From the NCBI RefSeq assembly GCF_001984155.1, contig NZ_MTQO01000033.1:1-64000 (forward strand): a stretch of 64,000 nucleotides of DNA. Reading direction: 5' to 3'. The DNA is from Actinosynnema sp. ALI-1.44. Its GTDB lineage: Bacteria; Actinomycetota; Actinomycetes; Mycobacteriales; Pseudonocardiaceae. The translations under genes and the position numbers were made by a program. The notes under the pieces were generated by a model. That model ran no database searches. It was given only the letters and a program-made list of their open reading frames with translations, and was not told the DNA's origin. Below are positions 45,680-53,972 of this stretch, one piece after another; the first letter of the stretch is position 1, and every line of letters starts with the position of its first letter.

Positions 45680-45764
45680 TCAGTGGTACGACGAGACACC
45701 CTCGCCAAACGTGAGGCCGGCACGTCGCCTGACATTTCGGCGGGGCGTCTCGTCGTACCACTGA
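45680..45764. promoter_or_regulatory. Two near-identical divergent ECF41-type promoters
   Basis: 36-base units face outward at 45715..45680 (towards yceI) and 45729..45764 (towards the sigma gene). The 18 outermost bases are perfect inverted copies: TCAGTGGTACGACGAGAC and its complement. Each unit reads CTxACxTTTxGGCGxGGxGT, then CTCGTCGTACC. A TGACAT/CTCACG-like -35 followed by CGTC as -10 fits the TGTCACA-n16-CGTC pattern known for ECF41 sigma factors, so autoregulation plus control of yceI is likely. Confidence 0.7.
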
Positions 45765-45795
45765 GAGCAGACGCACCAGAGGAAAGCGGGACACC

Positions 45796-46722
45796 ATGAT
45801 CACCCCAGCTGAGCCGGCCGACGGCCGGCTCGATCCGAGCCTGAGCACGATCATGGGTGAGCGACGGCAGCTGATCAACCTTGCCTATCGCCTGCTCGGC
45901 TCACTGGCCGACGCCGAGGATGTAGTGCAAGAGACCTACGCTCGCTGGTACGCCCTGTCCCGGCATGAGCAGGAGGCCATCGAGTCCCCCGGCGGCTGGC
46001 TGACGACGGTCGCCAGCCGAATCTGCCTCGACCTGCTCGGGTCGGCACGGGCCCGGCGGGAGCGCTACGTGGGCGAATGGATCCCGGAGCCGGTGCCCGA
46101 CCGTGCGGAGTGGGCCTCCGCGCGACCGGACGGCGACCCGGCCGACCGGGTCACCCTCGACGAGTCGATCAACATGGCCTTCCTCGTCGTACTCGATACG
46201 ATGACCCCGGCCGAGCGCGTCGCGTTCATCCTGCACGATGTCTTTCGCTACTCCTTCGCCGAAGTATCCGAGATCGTCGGCCGTACGCCCGCCGCGTGCC
46301 GCCAGCTCGCCTCCTCGGCCCGGCGCCGCATCCGCGCGTCGCAGGCTCACACGGCTCCGGCAGCGCAGCTCGGCGGCATCGTCCGGGATTTCAGGCTGGC
46401 CTGGGAAGCCAAGAACATCGACGTCCTCATCGGCCTCCTCGACCCCGATGCCCTCGCGGTCGGCGACGGCGGCGGCCTCATCAGCGCCGCGCTCCATCCA
46501 GTCGAAGGCGGCGAACGGATCGCGCGTTACCTGATCGATCTCGTCAGCAGCACACCCGCACTGGCGATCCTGGAGCGCACGGTCAACAGCCAGCCCGGCC
46601 TGGTGCTCCAGGTGGACGGCGTCACCACGGCGGTACTGGCGTTCGAGGTCACAGCCGGCCGGATCAAGCACATCTGGGGAGTACGCAACCCGGACAAACT
46701 CCGGCTTTGGACCGCGGGCTGA
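45796..46722 (+). CDS. ECF41-family RNA polymerase sigma factor with SnoaL-like C-terminal domain
   Basis: 308 residues from ATG 45796 (GAGGAAAGCGGG upstream). Sigma-2: QLINLAYRLLGSLADAEDVV with ETYARWYAL; sigma-4: VLDTMTPAERVAFILHDVFR, FAEVSEIVGRTPAACRQLAS. The C-terminal 110 residues form an NTF2-like domain carrying the ECF41 marks GDGGGLISA (DGGGK motif) and VRNPDKL (NPDKL motif), which tune activity without an anti-sigma factor. ECF41 genes usually sit beside a COE gene (decarboxylase, oxidoreductase or epimerase); here the start of an NmrA-like gene follows but is cut short. Confidence 0.93.
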   Translation: MITPAEPADGRLDPSLSTIMGERRQLINLAYRLLGSLADAEDVVQETYARWYALSRHEQEAIESPGGWLTTVASRICLDLLGSARARRERYVGEWIPEPVPDRAEWASARPDGDPADRVTLDESINMAFLVVLDTMTPAERVAFILHDVFRYSFAEVSEIVGRTPAACRQLASSARRRIRASQAHTAPAAQLGGIVRDFRLAWEAKNIDVLIGLLDPDALAVGDGGGLISAALHPVEGGERIARYLIDLVSSTPALAILERTVNSQPGLVLQVDGVTTAVLAFEVTAGRIKHIWGVRNPDKLRLWTAG

Positions 46723-46769
46723 CGCGCGCAGATCGCCCTGGAGACCAAGGACAAAAAGGAAACAAACCC

Positions 46770-46856
46770 ATGATTCTGGTAACCGGTGGCACCGGAAACG
46801 TCGGCGCCAACGTGGTCAGCCAACTGCTCGACGCGGGGGAGAAGGTCAGCTGGGCT
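46770..46856 (+). pseudogene. NmrA-like NAD(P)-binding oxidoreductase, truncated after 29 residues
   Basis: ATG 46770 (AAGGAA upstream) opens MILVTGGTGNVGANVVSQLL with DAGEKV, the Rossmann start of NmrA/NAD(P)H-binding proteins. After GEKV the similarity stops. This would be the normal ECF41 partner (the oxidoreductase/epimerase of COE pairs). The frame runs on into unrelated DNA that leads to a tRNA fragment. Confidence 0.65.
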
Positions 46857-47062
46857 ATCTATGTGGCGGACTGGTTATGCCACCCAACCGGCATCCCCTC
46901 AGGAAGGTGGACCACTGGCAGCACGTCATCGATCGGCCTGCGTGCGGTTCGGTGGATGATGCGCTCAGACCAGACGTTCCAGGCGATGCAACCGAAACAT
47001 TGGGACTGAAGACGAGACTATTGATGCTGGTAGAGGTCACATAGACGCTGGAATCTGGGATT

Positions 47063-47103
47063 CCTAAACCGTGTGTCGCAGGTTCGATTCCTGCCGGGGC
47101 ACA
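47063..47103 (+). other. 3' fragment of a tRNA-Arg (CCT) gene, probable attachment site
   Basis: CCTAAACCGTGTGTCGCAGG, then TTCGATTCCTGCCGGGGCAC. It contains the T-arm CGCAGG-TTCGATT-CCTG(C), the 3' acceptor strand and the sequence just after a CCT anticodon, as in actinomycete tRNA-Arg(CCT). The 5' half (acceptor, D-arm, anticodon stem) is absent. Integrases of mobile elements recombine between anticodon loop and 3' end, leaving exactly such fragments at the far end of the element. Confidence 0.6.
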
Positions 47104-47309
47104 CAGAACATGGGCGACATCTATAACCGGTCGCCTGGTGCTCGAAGACACCTATCAGGTGTGAGCACCAGCTGTTGTGGTCAGGGGCGGGTCCGCCCTG
47201 CCAGCCGGTCCCACTCCAACAGAACCCTCGCCGCACAGGACGGCGGCTCTGGCGCACTTTCGGTGGTGATGCGTGGGTTCCTGTCCGGGGGTGGATGGCG
47301 ATCTTGCCA

Positions 47310-47604
47310 TGATCGTTTGTGGCTGAGGTGGCGAAGCTGGTTGGGTGTGGTGTTCTCGGGGCTTTCCGCGTTGTCGATTGACGGCGTCGAGGACGCTGGC
47401 GATGTGATCGTGGTGAGGGCGTCAACCAGGGGCGATGTGGTGGAGTGTCCTTCCTGTGGGACGCCAACCGGCCGGGTTCACGCCTTCCACGAGCGGGTTC
47501 CCGCAGATGTGCCGGTCGACGGACGCCGGGTGCTGGTGCGGTTGCGGATACGTCGGATGCGATGCCCTGTCGCCCAGTGCTCGCGTCAGACCTTCCGGGA
47601 GCAG
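47310..47604 (+). pseudogene. ISL3-family transposase, N-terminal fragment
   Basis: VVFSGLSALSIDGVEDAGDV, then VECPSCGTPTGRVHAFHERV and VLVRLRIRRMRCPVAQCSRQ are the N-terminal zinc-ribbon (CPSC...C...C) and linker of ISL3 transposases. The frame passes without a stop into the C-terminal part of an arsenite pump at about 47605, so the transposase's catalytic domain is missing. Confidence 0.7.
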
Positions 47605-48003
47605 TTCTTGCCGAAGGTCGGCCCGGTCGCGCTGTACGGTCTGCTGTTCACCATCGTGATCCTGTTCGCACTGCAAGGGGAAACCATCACGTCTCGGCCG
47701 CTGGACGTCGTCCGGATCGCGTTGCCGCTGCTGGTGTATTTCGCGGTCATGTGGGGCGGAAGTTACCTCCTCGGTAAAGCGTCCGGTCTGTCTTATGAGC
47801 GGACCACCACGCTCGCTTTCACTGCGGCGGGCAACAACTTCGAGCTCGCCATCGCAGTGGCCATCGGCGTGTTCGGCGTCGCTTCAGGACAAGCTTTGGC
47901 CGGAGTGGTCGGCCCACTCATCGAGGTTCCCGTCCTCGTCGGCCTCGTCTACGTCAGCCTCTGGCTACGCCGCCGATGGGTCACATGGCCCAGGTCATCG
48001 TGA
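47605..48003 (+). pseudogene. ACR3-type arsenite efflux pump, C-terminal part
   Basis: Four to five membrane helices: [40 protein letters not shown] and [20 protein letters not shown]. The last is the highly conserved [11 protein letters not shown] helix of ACR3, and the sequence ends normally ([17 protein letters not shown]). The N-terminal half is replaced by the ISL3 fragment in the same frame, so a chimeric frame exists but no working pump. The stop overlaps the next gene's start. Confidence 0.75.
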
Positions 48004-48681
48004 TCGGTGCCGGACAAGCGGGCCTGGCTGCCGGGTTCTATCTGCGTCGTGGCGTCCGTTCATCCCGGCCATCCGTGGCCGCACGGACTTCGCGGGCCGG
48101 CAACTGCACACAGTGCACTACCGTGATCCCCGCGAGTTTCATGGACAACGCGTACTCGTTGTCGGGGAGGAAACTCCGGCGCCCAGATCGCCGCCGACCT
48201 CACCACCGTCGCCGACCTGACCTGGGTCACCCGCCGACCGCCGCGCTACCTGCCCGATCACATCGACGGACGCGCCCTGTTCGACATCGCCACTCGCCGC
48301 CGCAACGAAGGCGGCGTCGCCAGCCTCGGCGACATCGTCGCCGTCCCACCCGTACGCGCCGCCCGTGACGCCGGACTCCTCACAGCACTACCCATGTTCG
48401 ACCATCTCGACCACAACGGTCCTGTATGGACCGATGGTGACCAGTCGGTCGACGTCATCATCTGGTGCACCGGTTTCCGGCCTGCGCTGAGTCACCTCGC
48501 GCCTCTGCGTCTCCGCGCCCCAGACGGAATCATCCACACCGTGGGAACCCGCGCTATACCCGGCATGCACCTGCTCGGATACGGCGACTGGACCGGCCCC
48601 GCGTCCGCCACCCTCATCGGCGTCGGCCCGACCGCCCGCGCTGCGGTCACTGACCTCGCGACCCACCTCATCCCGTCGTGA
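47985..48681 (+). pseudogene. ArsO-like flavin-dependent monooxygenase, deleted and frameshifted
   Basis: [20 protein letters not shown] (FAD-binding) opens at ATG 47985. After about 20 codons a deletion follows, then in another frame [20 protein letters not shown] and [14 protein letters not shown] (NADPH-binding). After a further shift near 48165 comes [20 protein letters not shown] and an intact C-terminal half with IIWCTGFRPALSHLAPL and LLGYGDWTGPASATLIG. Flavoproteins of this type accompany arsenic resistance genes and may oxidise organoarsenicals. This copy is dead. Confidence 0.75.
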
Positions 48682-49021
48682 CGCCGATCGACGTGGTCAG
48701 CACCGCCGCCAACTCACGCAACGCCTCAGGCAGCGGCCAGTAGTACACCCAGGTGCCGCGCCGCTCGCAGTCCACGAGTCCAGCCTCGCGCAGCACCTTC
48801 AGGTGATGCGAGATGGTTGGCTGGGCCAGGTCGAACGCGGAGGTCAGATCGCAGACACAGGTCTCCCGTCCCGCCGAGGTGATCAACGACAGCAGCCGCA
48901 GCCGAATCGGGTCACCCAACGCCTTGAACCGCTTCGCCAGGTCGCCTGCCTGTGCCTGGTCCAGCGGCGCGTCCGACAGCGGCGCGCAGCAGCTTGCGCC
49001 GCCCTGTCCTTGATTCGACAT
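48668..49021 (-). CDS. arsR: ArsR-family metalloregulator
   Basis: 117 residues with an ArsR winged helix (LAKRFKALGDPIRLRLLSLI, FDLAQPTISHHLKVLREAGL, GTWVYYWPLPEAL) and the metal site ETCVCDLT typical of arsenite sensors; further cysteines (SCCAPL) are near the N-terminus. It represses until As(III) binds. It is divergent from the small Cys-rich gene and arsM, with a dyad operator between. The ATG 49021 lies directly at the dyad, so the mRNA may be leaderless. Confidence 0.93.
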   Translation of the reverse strand: MSNQGQGGASCCAPLSDAPLDQAQAGDLAKRFKALGDPIRLRLLSLITSAGRETCVCDLTSAFDLAQPTISHHLKVLREAGLVDCERRGTWVYYWPLPEALRELAAVLTTSIGVTTG

Positions 49022-49077
49022 GTGTCTATATTGACAACCATCTAACCCGGGGGCAAGCTAACCCACTGTATAGACAC
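49022..49077. promoter_or_regulatory. ArsR operator/promoter region
   Basis: Perfect 9-bp inverted arms GTGTCTATA (49022..49030) and TATAGACAC (49069..49077) flank the divergent promoter. TTGACA at 49031 serves as -35 for the rightward genes. Binding of ArsR to the arms would block both directions. Confidence 0.6.
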
Positions 49078-49097
49078 TCGTCGAAACAAGGACTTCG

Positions 49098-49280
49098 ATG
49101 CTGAAACTCTTCCGCCGTCGACGGGCCAGGCCCGTATCCGTCGAGTTCTGCGACTCCTGCGGCGTGGTCTGCACCTCCGGCTGCCGAACCAACGCCCGGA
49201 TCGCCAAGACCCGCCTGCTCGCTGATCCCATTGCCGCACGAGTCATGCCCGCGGCATGGCGCCACGAAGCCACACGCTGA
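49098..49280 (+). CDS. Small Cys-rich protein of ars operons (60 aa)
   Basis: ATG 49098 with AAGGA upstream. A basic N-terminus (MLKLFRRRRAR) is followed by VEFCDSCGVVCTSGCRTNAR, with four cysteines that could bind metal or arsenite, and an amphipathic tail. It is 17 bases upstream of arsM, in the same transcript. Similar short proteins are seen with arsM in actinomycetes; an arsenite-delivery role is an inference. Confidence 0.65.
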   Translation: MLKLFRRRRARPVSVEFCDSCGVVCTSGCRTNARIAKTRLLADPIAARVMPAAWRHEATR

Positions 49281-49297
49281 CGTGAAGGAGCACTTCC

Positions 49298-50062
49298 ATG
49301 ACCACCGACGACCAGACCGCACTACGAGACCAAGTCCAAGACCGCTACGCCAAGGCTGCTCTGACCGTCCTGAAGGACCAGCCCGCGTCCTGTCGTGGCG
49401 GATCATCGTGTTGCGGACCCAACACTGACCAGCGCGTCAGCGCCCTCGGCTACACCGACACCGAACGCGGCGAACTGCCCGCGGACGCCCTCGCCGCCAG
49501 CCTCGGCTGCGGCAACCCCACCGCCGTCGCCGAACTCCGCACCGGCGAAACCGTCCTCGACCTCGGCTCCGGCGGCGGAATCGACGTCCTGCTCTCCGCC
49601 CGCCGCGTCGGCCCCACCGGCAAGGCCTACGGCCTGGACATGACCCCAGAGATGCTCGAGCTCGCCCGCCGCAACGCCACCGAATCAGGCGCCACCAACG
49701 TCGAGTTCCTGCACGGGCACATCGAGAACATCCCGCTGCCGGACAACACCGTCGACGTGGTCATCTCCAACTGCGTGATCAACCTCTCCGTCGACAAACC
49801 CGCCGTGTTCGCGTCCATCCACCGCGTCCTCAAACCCGGCGGACGTATCGGCCTCTCCGACGTTGTCGCCGACGACCACCTCACCACTGCCGAACGCGCC
49901 GAACGCGGCGAATGGGTCGGCTGCATCGCAGGCGCCCTGTCCACATCGGAGTACCGGGAACAGCTGAGCGCCGCCGGATTCACCAACATCGACATCACCC
50001 ACATCAACGAGGCCGCCCAGGACATGCACTCCGCCGTCATCCGCGCGGTCAAACCAGCTTGA
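49298..50062 (+). CDS. arsM: Arsenite S-adenosylmethyltransferase
   Basis: 254 residues from ATG 49298 (AAGGAG upstream). It transfers methyl groups from SAM to As(III), giving volatile or less toxic products. Seen are the N-terminal Cys pair region [10 protein letters not shown], the SAM motif [36 protein letters not shown], and [20 protein letters not shown] with the arsenic-binding Cys of ArsM; a further Cys lies in [10 protein letters not shown]. It is the best-preserved gene of the arsenic island and ends at a strong hairpin. Confidence 0.95.
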   Translation: MTTDDQTALRDQVQDRYAKAALTVLKDQPASCRGGSSCCGPNTDQRVSALGYTDTERGELPADALAASLGCGNPTAVAELRTGETVLDLGSGGGIDVLLSARRVGPTGKAYGLDMTPEMLELARRNATESGATNVEFLHGHIENIPLPDNTVDVVISNCVINLSVDKPAVFASIHRVLKPGGRIGLSDVVADDHLTTAERAERGEWVGCIAGALSTSEYREQLSAAGFTNIDITHINEAAQDMHSAVIRAVKPA

Positions 50063-50073
50063 TGTTCATCACG

Positions 50074-50107
50074 GATCGGCCTGCCGGTGGGGGTTGGCAG
50101 GCCGATC
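50074..50107 (+). terminator. Terminator after arsM
   Basis: Perfect 12-bp arms GATCGGCCTGCC (50074..50085) and GGCAGGCCGATC (50096..50107) with a 10-base loop, 11 bases after the arsM stop. Confidence 0.75.
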
Positions 50108-50156
50108 ACTACGGAAATGCCGCGCTTTCGACAGGGGTGGGACATACAGTTGTCTG

Positions 50157-50972
50157 GTGGGGGTGGACAGTCGCGAGCAAGACCACGAGCAGGCGGATCT
50201 ACGCACGCTGCGCGAGGTATTGGCGATGGTCGACCCGTGGTTGCGTCGTTCCGGTCCCGATGACTGCAAGGTCAACGGCGGAAGTCCACTCGCGGGTGAC
50301 GATGCGAAAACCGATCCGTTTCAGGTGTCGCACGCCGTCATCTCGTCGATCAGTGTGGCTGTTGATCACGCCCATGCGTTGCGGCGATTGACGGCAGGGT
50401 GCGAAACGTGTGCGCCCGACGAGATGACGTTCCTGCTGAACAGCTACTACAGCCTGCTGCGTGGCGGCTTGGAGAACGCGGCGCGGGCGATCTGGTTGCT
50501 GGAGTCGAACACTCGGCCGGAACGGGTCACTCGCCGGTTGCAGTTGCAAGCTGACAACATCGCGAACTCTGACACCGCCAGTAGGTTGTTCGGCACTTCC
50601 ATGCCACGACCGAAAACCGTGCGCGAGCAACGCCTGAAGGAGATCGCACTTCGAGCCGGAGTCGATCCTGCTGCAGCTCTCAAACGCCCCACCAACAAGG
50701 CCGTCGTGGAGGCGGCCGGCCGGTTCGTCGGCGGCCCAGCGGGCGTCGATCACGTTCACGGACTCTGGCGAATCTGCAGCGGTGCAGCCCACGGCGATAC
50801 ATGGGCGGGCCTCAGCCTGAATGAACGCGAGATCATCGAGCAGGAAGATGGCGTCGTCCTAGCGAAGCTCACCGCAGGTATCCACGTCTTGGCGGTGTTG
50901 ACAAAGGAGACCTTCACGCTGATCGATGCGGCGCATCGTCTGTTCGATCTTCGAAACCGTCCGCCGCACTGA
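50157..50972 (+). CDS. Hypothetical protein (271 aa)
   Basis: Start taken at GTG 50157; GTG 50163 is equally possible and neither has a clear ribosome binding site. The protein is soluble and helical (LRTLREVLAMVDPWLRRSGP; LLNSYYSLLRGGLENAARAI; GLWRICSGAAHGDTWAGLSL). The pattern of long helices with R/H/E resembles HEPN- or RiPP-independent regulatory proteins, but I cannot name a family. It is transcribed away from the ars operon. Confidence 0.6.
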   Translation: MGVDSREQDHEQADLRTLREVLAMVDPWLRRSGPDDCKVNGGSPLAGDDAKTDPFQVSHAVISSISVAVDHAHALRRLTAGCETCAPDEMTFLLNSYYSLLRGGLENAARAIWLLESNTRPERVTRRLQLQADNIANSDTASRLFGTSMPRPKTVREQRLKEIALRAGVDPAAALKRPTNKAVVEAAGRFVGGPAGVDHVHGLWRICSGAAHGDTWAGLSLNEREIIEQEDGVVLAKLTAGIHVLAVLTKETFTLIDAAHRLFDLRNRPPH

Positions 50973-51144
50973 ACCAGACTGTTGCGTACGCGTTCGAGTG
51001 GTGTGTCGCCAGCAGGCGATTGCGGACCTTTCGATGGCCCCGTCTGTTTCACTGGAACGCTCCAGCTGACGCATTGATCTGGTTACGTCAACCTTTCGGT
51101 GACGGTGGTGTGGCCAAGTGTCGTGCTGGGACTAGCGTTTGTCG

Positions 51145-51575
51145 AGTGTCAGCATTGGACTCGCCGTCGTGGGCCACGTTGCGTTCGTGGGTCGGCGCTG
51201 GCCCGAAGCATCCGCTGCGAGAGCTCGTGGACGAAGCTGAACACGGAGTTGACAGCGCGATTGCCGCCTGTGACCTGTGGGACGAGCTGCTTCGTCGCAT
51301 TCAGGAAGTGCGGCCAACAAAGGTGGGTAGGAAAACGGCGGGAGTTCCGCGGCCAAACCTCGTTTAACGAGACGTTTGCCGAGCGAAGCGAACTGCTGCT
51401 CGCGAAGACGCTTGCCGACGCCGACGTCGCCTTCGAGTTCGGCAAGCCCGGTCAGCCCCAGCCCGATCTGGTTCTGCGCGAATGGAACTTGGGCATCGAA
51501 GTGGGATCCCGCGTTGTGGACGGTGTTAAGCAATTTCTGAAGGGGGTGGATGTCGACTACGAGGTAGTGATGACC
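51145..51575 (+). pseudogene. Unknown protein with nuclease-like motif, frameshifted
   Basis: The first half, SWATLRSWVGAGPKHPLREL and DSAIAACDLWDELLRRIQEV, and the second half, ETFAERSELLLAKTLADADV with QPQPDLVLREWNLGIEVGSR, are both protein-like but in different frames, with the shift near 51340..51370. PDLVL...GIEVGSR resembles the PD-(D/E)xK nuclease core. Ends at about 51575 against a metallopeptidase fragment on the other strand. The assignment is tentative. Confidence 0.4.
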
Positions 51576-51780
51576 TCGGGTTCCAGTCGCCAAGCCAGGC
51601 GTGGCGGCCGACCTCGGCGAGTTCGCTCCGGCCGTTGCCAGTCCGGCATCCAGAGGTACATCTGCCGCTTCCAGGCGCGGCCATGAGCTGCTCCGCTGGG
51701 CTGGGTGGCGTGGGCCTGTTCGTGGACGAGCACATACTCGATCAACCGGAGCGGCAAGCCGAACACGCCCAGTGCAGCGT
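51557..51780 (-). pseudogene. YgjP-like zinc metallopeptidase, C-terminal fragment
   Basis: GLPLRLIEYVLVHEQAHATQ contains the HExxH zinc motif (HEQAH), followed by HGRAWKRQMYLWMPDWQRPE with the third ligand region of the YgjP/WLM-type family. The N-terminal barrel is missing; upstream sequence is of a different character. Confidence 0.55.
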
Positions 51781-52050
51781 CGTCGTGTGCTTCGGCGGTC
51801 CCTCGTAGATGCCCCAGCGGCGCCGTGAACGTGAAACCCGGCACCAGCAATACGATCAGCACCCCGATTCCGCCGCTCGACCCGGTGGCATGGCCCCGAT
51901 CGACGGCGGTCGACCGTGCCTACCGGCAACGTGCCGCATAGCCAGTGATGGCGGGCAGTGCCCTCCTGGTGCGCTGAGGGCGGTGAAGTCCTGGCTGGGG
52001 AATGCCTTGCCAGTGAGGCACAGCGCCAGCATCAGGGCAGCGGTCGACAC

Positions 52051-52866
52051 CTACCGAGGATCGAGGTGTATCGCTTTTCTGGAAGGTCTTCTCGGGGGAG
52101 TGGCAGCCAGGTAGGTGACTCGGAGAATGTCCGTGGTGGGTTCGCGGTCGACGAGAACGTTGACGCCGTAGACCGACTCGATCAGGTCTGGGGTCAGCAC
52201 GGCCTCCGGAATGCCCGCGGCGACCACCATTCCGTGATCCAGTATGACGACATGGTCGCAGTAGCGGACAGCGAGGTTGAGGTCGTGCAGGGCGATGACA
52301 CAGGTGATGTCCAGTGACCTCAACAGGTCGAGGAGTTCGAGCTGGTGGCGGATGTCGAGGTGGTTGGTGGGTTCGTCGAGCAGGATCTCGCGCGGCTCCT
52401 GCGCCAGTGCGCGGGCGAGCTGGGCCCGCTGCTTTTCCCCACCGGACAGGGTGTTCCAGCTCTGGTCTTGCTTGTCGGCGATGTCGACGCGTTCCAGCGC
52501 CGCGTCGACCACCCGCCGGTCGTGCCCGGTCAGCGCGTCGAAGCGACCTCGGAAAGGTGTGCGGCCGAGTTCCACGACCTGACGGACGTTGACGTGGTTG
52601 TGGGCTGACACGTCCTGTTCGACGACGGCGAGCCGTCGGGCCAGCATCCGGCGGCTGAGATCGCGCAGGCTGGTGTCGTCGTATCGGACGGTTCCGGCGT
52701 CGGGTCGGCGCAGTCCGGCGAGCAGGCGCAGCAGGGTGGACTTACCCGAGCCGTTGGGGCCCAGCAGCCCGACGGTTTTCCCGGCCTGTGCGACCATGTC
52801 GATGCTGTCCAGCAACCGGTGGCCTTTGACCGACCAGGAGACGCCGCCGGCGATGATGTGTCCCAT
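52051..52866 (-). CDS. Iron-siderophore ABC transporter ATP-binding protein (FecE type)
   Basis: 271 residues from ATG 52866, which overlaps the permease stop by one base (TAATG). Walker A LLGPNGSGKSTLLRLLAGL, signature TLSGGEKQRAQLARALAQEP, Walker B REILLDEPTNHLDIRHQLEL and switch His IALHDLNLAVRY are all intact. It energises import of ferric siderophores through the adjacent FecCD permease. Last gene of the five-gene operon. Confidence 0.94.
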   Translation of the reverse strand: MGHIIAGGVSWSVKGHRLLDSIDMVAQAGKTVGLLGPNGSGKSTLLRLLAGLRRPDAGTVRYDDTSLRDLSRRMLARRLAVVEQDVSAHNHVNVRQVVELGRTPFRGRFDALTGHDRRVVDAALERVDIADKQDQSWNTLSGGEKQRAQLARALAQEPREILLDEPTNHLDIRHQLELLDLLRSLDITCVIALHDLNLAVRYCDHVVILDHGMVVAAGIPEAVLTPDLIESVYGVNVLVDREPTTDILRVTYLAATPPRRPSRKAIHLDPR

Positions 52867-53963
52867 TAGGACTCCAAACGCTTCAGAACCAGCGCGAAGG
52901 CGGGCGCTCCGAGCAGCGCGGTGATGACGCCCGCGGGTATCTCGTGGGGCGTGAACGCTACGCGCGCGAACGTGTCCACCCAGATGAGGAAGACCGCGCC
53001 GATGACTGCGGACAGCGGAAGCAGGGAGCGGTGCATCGGGCTGGTCAGGATGCGGACGGCGTGGGGGACGAGCAGACCGATGAAGCCGATCGCGCCGGAA
53101 CTGGCTACAGCGGCCGCTGTGATGATCGAGGTCAGCACGATCAGCCAGATGCGGGCCGCGGTGACGTTGATCCCCAACGCGGTGGCGGAGTCCCAGCCAA
53201 AGGTGAAAGCGTCGAGAGCGGGCGCGAGGAACTGGATGGCGAGCACCCCGATCAGGACGATCGCCGCGGTGACGGTCACCACCTCCCATCGGGCGCCTGA
53301 GAGGGCGCCGAGGAGCCAGTAGGTGAAGCCGCGGGTGGAGTTCGCGGTCCCGCTGATCATGAGGATGACCGAGGTCAGCGCGGCGAAGAACTGGGACACG
53401 AGCACGCCGGTGAGCACCACGCGGGAAGGACTGGCGACGCGGCCTCCGCCGAGCAGGGCCAGCAGCACGGCGAAGGAGACCAGGCCACCGGCGAAAGCTC
53501 CGGTCGAGAGGGAGATACCTCCGCCGACGCCCAGCAGGAGAACGGCCACCGCGCCGGTCGAGGCACCGGAGGACACCCCCAGCAAATAAGGGTCGGCCAG
53601 CGGATTCCTGGTGACCGCTTGCAGCACCGCGCCGCAGACCGCCAAGGCCGCGCCGACCGTGGCGGCCAGCAACACCCGCGGGAAGCGCGACTCCCAGACA
53701 AGCGCGTCCAGCAGCTTCGGCAGTGGTGGGGTGGGGGCGATCCCGCCGAGGCCGACATGCCTCAGGATCGTGGAGAGGACATCAAGGGGGCCGATGTTCG
53801 CGCTCCCGAACAGCGACGCCACAACGACCGACACCAGCAGCCCGGCCGCGGCCACCGCGAAGAGCGCCGCGGTCGATGCGTACCGCAGGCGCGCTGGAAC
53901 CGTCTCAACACCGTTGATCGGATCCTCGACGCGCCCGGCAGTCCTCTTCGGATTCATGGACAT
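52866..53963 (-). CDS. Iron-siderophore ABC transporter permease (FecCD family)
   Basis: 365 residues with about ten membrane helices. LLAATVGAALAVCGAVLQAV, NPLADPYLLGVSSGASTGAV (the G-x-x-x-G-A loop), AIGFIGLLVPHAVRIL (coupling helix) and HEIPAGVITALLGAPAFALV are FecCD hallmarks. A single permease polypeptide, so it presumably forms a homodimer. It is between the lipoprotein gene (10 bases upstream) and the ATPase gene (overlap). Confidence 0.94.
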   Translation of the reverse strand: MSMNPKRTAGRVEDPINGVETVPARLRYASTAALFAVAAAGLLVSVVVASLFGSANIGPLDVLSTILRHVGLGGIAPTPPLPKLLDALVWESRFPRVLLAATVGAALAVCGAVLQAVTRNPLADPYLLGVSSGASTGAVAVLLLGVGGGISLSTGAFAGGLVSFAVLLALLGGGRVASPSRVVLTGVLVSQFFAALTSVILMISGTANSTRGFTYWLLGALSGARWEVVTVTAAIVLIGVLAIQFLAPALDAFTFGWDSATALGINVTAARIWLIVLTSIITAAAVASSGAIGFIGLLVPHAVRILTSPMHRSLLPLSAVIGAVFLIWVDTFARVAFTPHEIPAGVITALLGAPAFALVLKRLES

Positions 53964-53972
53964 GGCGGTTCT

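Noticed and set aside
47018-47467. Minus-strand open frame across the tRNA fragment
   Set aside because: Its sequence (PGRNRTCDTRF type) is the typical spurious translation of a tRNA 3' end.
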